Made by a program: the position numbers and the translations under genes. A model generated the notes under the pieces. The model saw only the letters and a program-made list of their open reading frames with translations, had not been told where the DNA came from and made no database searches. A DNA stretch of 64,000 nt from Hybos culiciformis (Eukaryota; Arthropoda; Insecta; Diptera; Hybotidae), in the NCBI GenBank assembly GCA_964007475.1, contig OZ023273.1:103414485-103478484 (forward strand), read 5' to 3'. This document shows, in pieces, positions 23,320 to 32,319 of this stretch. Numbering within the stretch: the stretch's first letter is position 1; each line of letters opens with the position of its first letter.

Positions 23320-23760
23320 GCTTTAAAAATATGCACTGCTTGGTTTAAACTTAAAATTTTTGACTTAAAAATATAAGCTCCTTGGTGTAAGATTACACTC
23401 CTTGGTTTAATTATCTGAACTCCCTGTTGTTAACTTACATCCTGTGGCTTAATGATATGTGCTCTGATATAAATTTACATTATATGGTTTAAAAATATAC
23501 ACGCCGTTTTGTAAGCATACGCTTTGTTGCTTAACATTGTACACTCTTGGTCTAAATTTACACCTGTGGTTTAATAATGAAAACTCTCTGGTGTAAACTT
23601 AAACTCTGTGGTTTAATACTGTTGTACTCTATGCTGTAAACTTACATTATATGGTTTAATGTATAGACCCTCCAGTGTAAACTTAAACTCTGTAGTTTAA
23701 TGTGTACACTCCAGGTGTAAATTTAAACTCTGGGATTTAAAAAAGTACATTAGAGTTGTA
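23320..23760. repeat. Diverged tandem array (GGTGTAAACTTAAACTCTGTGGTTTAAT type)
   Basis: Units alternate 'ctctggtgtaaacttaaactctg' and 'tggtttaatgatgtacactc', with a period of roughly 55-65 bases and about seven copies. It lies inside the CACTA-type element at 23097-24467. Confidence 0.7.
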
Positions 23761-23848
23761 ATTTGTAAGCATTTGTAAATCGCACACCACACAGAAAATG
23801 TGTATACCAAATTTATATTTTCTATTTTATATGGTTTTTAAATTTCAA

Positions 23849-23920
23849 TACCGTGGCCTAGTGGTAGTGTTGGCTGATTGCAATGCTAAGGACGCAGGTT
23901 CGAATCCCGAAGACGGCATA
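23849..23920 (+). repeat. tRNA-like module (A box + B box), copy 4
   Basis: TGGCCTAGTGG (A box) and GGTTCGAATCC (perfect B box) are separated by 32 bases, the spacing found in tRNA genes. TTGGC/GCTAA can form an anticodon-like stem, but its loop has 10 rather than 7 bases. It is followed by CATAAG and an A-rich tail. It forms an inverted pair with the module at 24099-24171. Confidence 0.7.
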
Positions 23921-24098
23921 AGAAAAATTCAATAAGAACAAATTAGGAAAAGAAAATAATAATATAAAAAAATCAAAAAAAAAAAAAAATTCAAAAAAAA
24001 ATTCAAAAAAAAAATAAATTCAAAAAAAAAATTATAATAAAAAAATTCAAAAAAAGAAAAAAAAAAAGAAATCCAAAAATTTTTTATTTAATTTTTCT

Positions 24099-24171
24099 TA
24101 TGCCGTCTTCGGGATTCGAACCTGCGTCCTTAGCATTGTAATCCGCCAACGCTACCACTCAGCCACGGTAT
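24099..24171 (-). repeat. tRNA-like module (A box + B box), copy 5
   Basis: An almost exact inverted copy of the module at 23849-23920, with its A-rich tail pointing back to the left. The two together make a long internal hairpin with an A-rich loop. Confidence 0.7.
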
Positions 24172-24394
24172 TAAAATTTAAAAATTTTTTACGTCTTTTT
24201 GGTGTAAATTTAAATTACAACCTTTTGGCGTAATTTTTTGTTTAATATTACGACTTTATGTTAAAATTTTCTCTATTGGAAGTAATTTTGCGTTAATTTC
24301 GCGTAAACTTTGATGTAAAATTATTCTTTTCTAGAGTAATTTTACGTTACACCAAAATGTGTAAATATTTTGTATTACACATGCAGAGTAAATT

Positions 24395-24440
24395 TACCAC
24401 GATTATCGATGGCAATTTATTACCATCGATAATCGTGGTA
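24395..24440. repeat. Perfect subterminal hairpin (18-bp stem, 10-nt loop)
   Basis: TACCACGATTATCGATGG, then a 10-base loop, then the exact reverse complement. Its outer edge is 27 bases from the CACTC terminus at 24467. The layout matches the hairpin at 28888-28929. Confidence 0.9.
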
Positions 24441-24469
24441 ATTTTATATCAAAAACTTTCTAGAGTGTA

Positions 24470-25606
24470 GGTACATTTAAATATTGTTCTTTTAGTAACA
24501 AAATTAATAAATTGTAAATATCGATAGTCCTATTAAGTATAATTACTATATACCTTGACTTTGTTAACTGTAGCTAAGGATGATTACTCACCTTTACACT
24601 AATCGGCTCAAAATTACTAATTTTTATATTCAATCTAATATAAATAATAGTCTACTTTCTAGAAGATAATTTACAAAAATAAGCGTTAATGATCAACGAT
24701 GATGATGAATAAGCGTTAATGATTTACGATGAATGAAAAACTAATTATTTGAACGAGGCGGGTTAATTTCAATATTCCATGATACGTCTTTTACGTAACA
24801 AAATTTAATCATTTTCTTATTCTAATTTAAATTTTCTTATTGTTATAAGAAAAATTTAAAAACAATGATTCATTAACTTTCAACTTCACAGCTGTTATTA
24901 TATAAAATGAAATTATCTAAATGTAACATTTGAAAATAAGATTCTAAAAGAAACTATGAAATAATAAGTATATATCTTATTATAATTGTCAAAATAACAT
25001 TAAGTCAAAACTTAGTGATGAAAGCAGCATATAGTAAAAACACTAAAAACCAAAAAAAAAAAACACTATTCGTACCCAAAATGTTATGACCCATAAAATT
25101 AAATAATTTTTATTTTATTCTCTTTATGTTTTATTTTTGGAGTTAGTTAAAAACCACAAAAAGAAAAAAAAATCGTACCAAAATATATATATATTAGATA
25201 CCTTTTGATTACTAAGTTTTGCAGGCTTTTATAATGTAAGTGATAGGTAATTATGAAGTATTGAAACAAAACAGTAATAAGGTTAATTTTATTTTATGTA
25301 AGTGGAAGTACATTAAAATTCTTTCGAAAATGTAATTTTCTTCTTGAAGAATTCTTCATATTAACGCATGGATAGGAAATACATTGTTTTCTTAATATTC
25401 AAACGATAGTCTTCACTTAATTGGCTTTTTTCCGTTAAAGAATGAAAATGAGAGCACATTACACGGAGTTATTCATATTATGTACTACTTCATCTATGTA
25501 TATATGTATATTAATCTAGTTCACGGAACAGACTGATCTTGAAGTACTTAACTAATGATTTGATTTAAAACCAGTTAGCTCACGTGAATGAATTTTAATT
25601 AGATAT
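24470..25606. other. A+T-rich intergenic, nothing recognised
   Basis: Only short local repeats are seen (AATAAGCGTTAATGAT-like at about 24680-24730). Confidence 0.5.
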
Positions 25607-25612
25607 GTACAT

Positions 25613-26477
25613 TAGGGTGGTCCTTATTATGGATTTATCCGAATTTCTTTGCTTCCATGGGCTTAAATGGTTCCAAATACATAAAAAAATAATTGCCTCA
25701 AAATTCTAGCTCTTAATATTAACTTTAAGATAGTCCGCATTCCAGTCAAAGTTTCTCATATAAATAACATGGAAAAAATATCATTTGTTCTTTAGAATTC
25801 CGTAGCTCTGCGACAAATGAATCAAAAGTAATTAATTACGTCATGTTTATTGTAAATTAAACGCTCTACAAAAAAGGTCTTTTATTATTTTTCGCTAAAT
25901 CTATTGGCTTAAGAGTTATTCGAGGTCCAAGTTTAATTATTATATAATTATTAATATTATCAAGTATAATTATATATTTATTTATTTTATAAAATATTTA
26001 AAAAAAAATTTTATAAAATTATTATTTATGGTCAAAAAAAGCGAATACAATCTTATTCTTGGAATTGTGGTTAATATGTGTGATTTTTTAATTAATAAAA
26101 CAGACAGTCCTTAGAGTTTGAAAATAATAAAATAGAAGTACAGGTGAAATATGATTTAACTTTGAGCTCGAATAACTCTTAAGCCAATAGAATTAGCGAA
26201 AAATAATAAAAGACCTTTTTTGTAGAGCGCTAAATTTACAATAAACATGACGCAATTAATTACTTTTGATCCATTTGTCGCAGAGCTACGGAATTCTAAA
26301 GAACAAATGAAATTTTTCCCATGTTATTTATATGAGAAACTTTGACTGGAATGCTGACTATCTTAAAGTTAATATTAAGAGCTAGAATTTTGAGGCAATT
26401 ATTTTTTATGTATTTGAAACCATTTAAGCCCCTGGGAGCAAAGAAATTCGGATAAATCCATAATAAGGACCACCCTA
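25613..26477. mobile_element. Foldback element, TAGGGTGGTCC ends, 6-bp duplication
   Basis: TAGGGTGGTCCTTATTATGG begins the left arm and its reverse complement ends the right arm. GTACAT flanks both sides (25607-25612, 26478-26483). Arms of about 330 bases (25613-25940 and 26152-26477) stay nearly identical around an A+T-rich loop. There is no coding content. I cannot place a 6-bp duplication with these termini in a superfamily with confidence. Confidence 0.75.
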
Positions 26478-26619
26478 GTACATATATAACCGGAAGTTTT
26501 TCGATATAGCATATATTCTTATAATTGGAACGGTCAACTGATTAACAGAAATTTTAATTTTTTACAAGTATACACCGTGGTTTTTGATAGACTTTCTACT
26601 AAATTTTGTTAAAAGTAAC

Positions 26620-27092
26620 ATATATAACAAATTTCGAAATTTTGAAATTTTGAGGTTAAGTAGCATTGGGACCCGAGATGGTTATAGGATTCTAGAAATT
26701 TTGATCCGCGTCCCCGACGGCGGGGCTACCTTAGAAGCCGGTTTTGAAATTTAGGTATATTCCAAAAAAATATAGTAGCGTTGAACCCGAAAAGCCTATT
26801 TAAAACCTGGATTTTGAGAGGCCCCCAACCGGGCTCAATTGGGGGGCTATACAACAAATTTCAAAATTTTGGAATTTTAAAAATATGGAGCCTAGAGACC
26901 CGAGATGGTTATAGGGTACTAGAAATTTTCGAATCGACTATTTGGAAGTCTGGATGTGTTAAGGCACCGGGGAAGTGGCTATTTAACAAATTTCGAAATT
27001 CTGTTTTTTTTAGTGCACAAAATCTGAATTAAAGTGTTTTGATATTAATATAAGTTTGGGACTACCGTGCGAAGCCGGGTATTTCGTCTAGT
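26620..27092 (-). repeat. CCCGGCTTCGCACGG repeat, truncated copy
   Basis: It contains imperfect tandem units with GGGACCCGAGATGGTTATAGG, ATTCTAGAAATTTTGATCC-like and AGGCCCCCAACCGGGCTCAA blocks and ends at CCGTGCGAAGCCGGGTATTTCG. The full-length counterpart is at 58092-58885 on the other strand. A frame of 83 codons through it is repeat sequence, not a gene. Confidence 0.7.
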
Positions 27093-28044
27093 TATCTATA
27101 TTTTATAGTGCTTAATTCAACAATATGTACATAAACTGAGTTTAATTTATCTATAGATTGATAATAAATGTAAGATTTTGATCACATACTGCCAGAGCCC
27201 AGTTTTAGTTATAATCTCTGTGCTATACATATATTTTATAACTGATTGAACGAATTGTTCTGTTCAGTAAGTATATACATTGCTCCTTATGGATTTAAAA
27301 TTTTAACTCTCAGGTTGAAAAAGATTTTTGGAAATATATTTAACTCTTATTTTATTATATCCTTTTGATAATTTCATTTTGTTATCCTTTATTATATGTT
27401 ATTATTTTTGAATTTTAAAATGTAATTTGTTTAAAGAGATTTATGTTGTAAAATTTTATTAATAGAAAAAGTTGGATACCTTAGAGCAAAAATTTAAAAT
27501 TAATTAAATAATATAAATTAAAAAAAACTTTTTTTTGTACATATTTATATTTATATAAAATATTAATAGGAGATTTTACTTTTGGGATTAAAATTTGAGA
27601 AGATAGTTCATTATACATATATATATTTTTGTTCTGAATGTATCAAAATGAATATTAAGTAATATTTTAAAGAGCATAATTTTAATTTTTTCTAACGAAT
27701 ACTAAAATAAAATATAATTTTTCAAAGAACTTTAATATCAATTTTTTAAGATTTACAACCCAAGTTTGTTTTCATATTACATATACAAGACTTGAACTTG
27801 CTAAAATGTCAAACATTCAAAGTAAATTGAAAAACTAAAATTTTCTTTTTTTGAAACATTTTTATTGACTTTACAAATATGTAGTAGTATGTCGAACTTT
27901 TTTTTTTTTTTTTTCCTCAAATATTAAATATTAAAACATAATAAATGGTAATAAATAAAATATAGAGAACACATAATTTTTCCCGGAAGACTATATTAAT
28001 GTAATATTATAAAATTCATTCCTTTTAAAATAGTATAACAATAT

Positions 28045-28695
28045 GGCGCCACGAATTAGGACCTAATGAACTAGAACCTAAAATCAAAAATGAACTAGGA
28101 ACTAAAAAAATTGAACCAGAACCTAAAAAAAAATGAACTAGAACATAAAAGCGAAATGAACTAGGACCTAAAAATTTTAATTTTTTTTTTAGGTCGTAGT
28201 TCATTTTTGTTACGTTCTCGTTCATTTTGTTTAGGTTGTAGTTCATATTTTTTAGGTTCTAGTTCATTTATTTTATGTTCTAGTTCATTAATTTAATTAT
28301 ACAATCTTGAATGTTTTTCGATTGTTTCAAGGTTATTTCGTTAATTATTCAGTCTATCACAGGGAATACTTGGAATATTCGTCTAAAACAATTTACCTAT
28401 AAACAATTACATATATGCAATATATTCAATATGCTAGGCGGCTTCAGTTGTAAAAAAGTAATGTTTTAACACCTTTTCCAAAAGAACACGCGAATTCAGA
28501 ACTCTGTTTGGTACAAAGTTCTTGTTTCAAAGATATGATGTCAGGCACGCGGGTTCATTTTGTTTAGGTTCTAGTTCATTTTGTTTAGGTTCTAGTTCAC
28601 TTTGTTTAGGTTCTAGTTCATTTTTTTTTTAGCTTTTAGTAAATTTTTGAATTTAGAAATTTTTTTCTTAGGTTCTAGTCCTAATTCGTGGCGAC
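28045..28695. mobile_element. Mutator-like foldback element with GAACTAGAACCTAAAA array
   Basis: CGCCACGAATTAGGAC lies near the left end and GTCCTAATTCGTGGCG near the right end. TAACAATAT flanks both sides (28036-28044, 28696-28704), a 9-bp duplication typical of Mutator-like elements. The arms are made of many copies of a roughly 17-base unit (GAACTAGAACCTAAAA) in opposite orientation on either side. The same element at the same site is present in the right arm (56501-57152), so it predates the inverted duplication or the haplotype split. Confidence 0.75.
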
Positions 28696-28887
28696 TAACA
28701 ATATTCATCCTATATATACCTAAAATAATTTAAAGGATAATCTTTAAAAACTTCCTGATCTTAAAACTTTCATTTCCTTTTGAATGAACTTAAAAAAAAA
28801 AAAATAATAATAATAAGTTTTTCAATTTAATAAAATGCAATATTTCAATAAAACTCACTTCACTGGTAAAAATTTTTAGTGATTTTA

Positions 28888-28929
28888 CATGAATTATCGT
28901 TGGTTTTTTCTATCCAACGATAATTCATG
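28888..28929. repeat. Perfect subterminal hairpin (16-bp stem, 10-nt loop)
   Basis: CATGAATTATCGTTGG, then 10 bases, then its exact reverse complement. It starts 27 bases inside the CACTG terminus at 28861. Stem core ATTATCGTTGG resembles ATTATCGATGG of the hairpin at 24395-24440. Confidence 0.9.
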
Positions 28930-28959
28930 AACTATTACATTTTGTTTTTCCAAAATGTA

Positions 28960-29570
28960 ACTTTTCACCTGGTGTGTACTTTTACAGTTCTTTGTAGTTT
29001 TGCGTTCTTATGTAATTTTACATTTCTTTGTAGTTTTAAAATAATTTCTGTAGTATTACATTAAGCTGGAGTTTTACATTACTCTATAGTTTTACATTAC
29101 TCTGTAGTTTTACATTACTCTGTAGTTTTACATTACTCTTTCACAACCTTTTGTAGTTTTGCATTGTTTTGTGACTTTACATTACTTTGTAATTTTATAA
29201 TACTCTCTGTAGTATAACATTACTCTGTACTTGTACAACCCTTTGTAAGTTCGCATTGTTTTGTATTTTAACATTACTTTGTAGTTTTACAATACCCTCT
29301 TTAGTTTTACATTACTCTGTTCTTTCACAACCGTTCGTAGTTTCACATTGTTTTGTAGTTTTACATTATTCTGTATTTTCACAGCCCTTTGTAGTTTCGC
29401 ATTAATTTGTAGTTTTACAATACCCTCTGTAGTTCTACGTTAGTGTGTACTTTCACAACCCTTTGTAGTTTCGCATTGTTGTGAAGTTTTACATTACTTT
29501 GTATTTTTACATTACTAAGTAAAATTACAATGCTTTTTGCATTGCCTTATTACTGATTACAAATTCCTGA
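28960..29570. repeat. Left subterminal tandem array (TGTAGTTTTACATTACTC)
   Basis: Many copies of an 18-20 base unit (TTTGTAGTTTTACATTACTC with variants such as TTTCACAACCCTTTGTAGTTT). Higher-order spacing is about 90-100 bases. The TTTTACATT core is shared with the right array, which suggests transposase-binding subterminal repeats. Confidence 0.75.
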
Positions 29571-30264
29571 TCACGTAAAATTACGCAATGTTTTTACATG
29601 ATGATTTCATCTGAATCATAGTATTTTTACAATTTATGATATCTAAATTTCACAGTATACATCATGTTATTTAAAACTCTAATTTGTCGTCAAAAAACAT
29701 TATTTGTAAAAAAATTAGGATTTAAATAACACGATGTGCACTGTAATTTACCTATATTATAAATAGTTGGAATAATATTTAGCATGAGATAATTCATTAA
29801 TTAAAAATAAAACTATATTTTTAACATGATCAGAATTATTCTGAAAGAAAATCATAATTTTACTTTGCAAACAGAATTATAGCAATATAAAATAGCATGT
29901 AGTTTAATGCGCAACTCTTAGTAATTATTATATACACGGAAATTATTATTTTCGTACCTACAAACTTTAATTAAAAGCAAAAATTGTTAATGAAAAAATT
30001 CAATTTCGTTGCTGTATCTGAAACTAAGTTTTCTTATAATTTGTGACAAAAAAAAAGAAGTTTTTCTGTTGCAAGAAATTAAAGTTTATTTAATTCATTC
30101 AAATAAAAATTATGAAAAAAATAATTATGTGTACAATTGCACATATATTACACATATTACACAGACATTATATAACTTATAATTCTATGAGAACACTTTT
30201 TTAAAAGTTGAAATATAAAACGCAAGTTGTTTACTATTATTACTTATTCTAGTTTTAGTTTGGA

Positions 30265-31948
30265 TTACAATTCTTTTGCGTAATTAGTGGATGCTACGTG
30301 AGATCTCAATTTAGACATTAGGGTTAAGCATCTTTTTTTAGAGTTAGACGATTTTTGTGCAGCTTTTGACCCAGCATCTGGATTTATTTTTAAAAAATAT
30401 CTTTGGATAAACTCCAAAGTAAGTGAAATTGTTTTAGGATATTTCAAATTAAAATTAAAATATAAAGAAAAAGTTACTACAAATGCATCTGCGAAGTCCA
30501 TACCATGTGAAAATAATAACTCCTTTTCCATATATACGAAGTACCTTCCTCTATAATTTCCGATGCAAGGCTCAAAAATTTTTGGCTTGAATGATGATGG
30601 TCCAGCATCCTATTAAGGAAAAAAAAGGATATTAGATAAAGTTTAGAAACTTATTAAATAGAAAGTTGATTTTTACCTTAATATTAAAGAGAAATTGTTC
30701 ACAATCTTCTTTAAAATACTTCGCAACAGTCACAATTGTCTGGTAACAGACGTTCTCCACATCAGATATTTCTGGATCGAAAATTATTTTCGAATAAACC
30801 ATAAAACTAAAAATGTACTTGGACTTTGCCTCTATTATCTTCGTAAGCGATTGGATATCTACCAATGTCAATTTTTTAAAATGCCAAAGTATTGATTCTT
30901 TATGAAGTAAAATGGGCCATTTTTCTTGAATTTGAATTATTGGTGGATTGGAATTTATAAAAATTCGTTGATCTGGATAACTTTCTTCCAAAATAATAAA
31001 AAAATCGGGATCTTCAGGAACAACAGACAATAACTTTTCCGATGTGAATGTACGACCAATCTTTACTGGTGGACTCCAATTTGAACAGCCCGCTCGAGCG
31101 CTTAATTTTTGCTTTTTGTTGCTAACTGGATTTTCATCAGTTCTACCGCATTTATGTGGTCTATTTAGATAATTGAATCTGTCTATTAATTTGTTTGTAA
31201 GTCCGAATAATCCATCTCCGATTACTTCTCCATCATCATCTACTTCTTTGAAAAAATTGGGATACTTTTCATTAATTTTTCTCGCTATAATTTGAAATGC
31301 TTTTGCAGGAATATGCTTTTCTTTGATAAATTTCATTTCATCTACCACAAGATGCACAAGACTTTTACAAGTATCTGTTGAATAAATTCCATTTTCAAAG
31401 TCTTTGGAAACTCTTTTTTGTACTTTTTCCCATGGAATTTGAAAAGATATCCAAGCATATTCTGATATGGGACTAGATGTTACTGAACCAACTTCAGATC
31501 TTTTATTCGAACTTTTTGGACGCGATTTCGGTGTAGATTCAGAATCTTGATTTATTACAAAAGATATATCAGATGACGTGTTAGGATTTGTCATAGTTTC
31601 ATCAAGAAAGTCATCTGACGATACGGAAATAGCATCGCCAATAACCGATTTTGGAAGCCATTTTTCTTGTGCGGCTAATAAAATATAAGTCTCATCCAAC
31701 GGCATTGATTTTAAAACATCATTTTCATCTATTAATGTACCATCACACTCAAGCACTAGTGTTACATTTTCGTTCACCATCTCTAATTTTTCGCAAGCTT
31801 AAAAAAAAAATTATAATTAGATACTCATTAAAAATAAAAAAATTTAACTACCTTTATGAAGTAATTTTGTTAGTATGGCAGCTTCGTCGCTCTCAATCAT
31901 CACAAAAATCTTTTTGGATCTATCTGCACTAAATATTTTAAAACGCAT
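30265..31948 (-). CDS. CIDE-N domain protein, three exons (520 aa), transposon-borne
   Basis: Exons on the minus strand: 31948-31852, 31797-30677 and 30609-30265. Introns are 54 and 67 nt with GT-AG ends (donors GTAGTT and GTAAAA; T-rich acceptors). The lengths sum to exactly 521 codons including the stop. The start at 31948 was chosen because exon 1 (MRFKIFSADRSKKIFVM...) completes a CIDE-N (DFF/CAD) domain at residues 1-81, with VTLVLECDGTLID, TYILL and EKW typical of that ubiquitin-like fold. In DFF40/DFF45 this domain mediates heterodimerisation. A Ser-rich linker (82-148) follows. Residues about 151-248 (IPWEKV... ARKINEKYPNF... LIDRFNYLNR) resemble vertebrate proteins often labelled SAMD3-like. 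The gene lies 371 bases after the transposase gene, in the same direction, inside the same terminal repeats. The family match is from memory. Its role in transposition is not known to me. Confidence 0.75.
30610..30676 (-). other. Intron 2 of the CIDE-N gene
   Basis: 67 nt, GTAAAAATC...CCTTAATAG, phase 0. Removing it extends the protein by 114 residues to the stop at 30265. Without splicing the frame runs into a stop after 14 unrelated residues. Confidence 0.75.
31798..31851 (-). other. Intron 1 of the CIDE-N gene
   Basis: 54 nt, GTAGTT...T-run-AAG. Removing it joins the two halves of the CIDE-N domain in phase (one base of the Ala codon lies in exon 1). Confidence 0.75.
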
Positions 31949-32319
31949 CATTTTAATTTAATGATTATTATTTTCTTCTTTCTTGATTTTCTAAATTGGT
32001 TACGCATAATTAAATTGAGAAATTTTACAAATGTGAATATTGTTGTAGATGAATCGATATTTATAAAGTAAAAAATCAAATAATTTATTTTGAATTTCCA
32101 AATTAAAAATTCAAAAGCTGTAAGCTTGCTTAAAATATACATTGTCTTTTAATATTATGAAAAAAATACATAAAAAATTTGTAATCTATCATTTTAACAA
32201 TATTTACATTTAAAGTGTTAATATTAAATTTACATCATTTTTCTTATATTTCTTATTTAATCATAGAATGTAAAATTTAATGATGCAATGGGAAAAATAA
32301 AGTGCAAAAAAATTTTAGT

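Larger units (their letters stand above)
23097..24467. mobile_element. CACTA-type non-autonomous element with paired tRNA-like modules
   Basis: Ends read CACTCTAGAAA and TTTCTAGAGTG with TA on both sides (2-bp duplication). From left to right it contains a terminal A+T region, a diverged tandem array (about 23320-23760), an inverted pair of tRNA-like modules (23849-23920 plus, 24099-24171 minus) separated by an A-rich loop, and a perfect subterminal hairpin (24395-24440). It is 1,371 bases long with no transposase. Array-plus-hairpin architecture resembles the ends of the 20-kb element at 28861-48971. Confidence 0.78.
26620..28860 (+). repeat. Palindrome arm A (left copy)
   Basis: About 2.24 kb that reappear in inverse orientation at 56336-58573. 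Identity looks high, with scattered substitutions and small indels. It contains a repeat segment (26620-27092) and a Mutator-like foldback element (28045-28695), both also present in the right copy. At its left edge, homology stops inside the 26620-27092 repeat, where the right copy continues for a further 300 bases. Confidence 0.85.

Noticed and set aside
23849..23920. A functional tRNA gene
   Set aside because: A and B boxes are good, but acceptor stem and anticodon loop do not fit a canonical tRNA and the module is repeated inside transposons.
26781..27032. 83-codon frame, nearly identical to one at 58159-58410 on the other strand
   Set aside because: The two copies are the same dispersed repeat in the palindrome arms; conservation is due to duplication, not selection for a protein.
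31948..32142. Minus-strand frame of 64 codons ending at the CIDE-N start
   Set aside because: It runs in another frame through the A+T-rich leader between the two genes and has no domain character.
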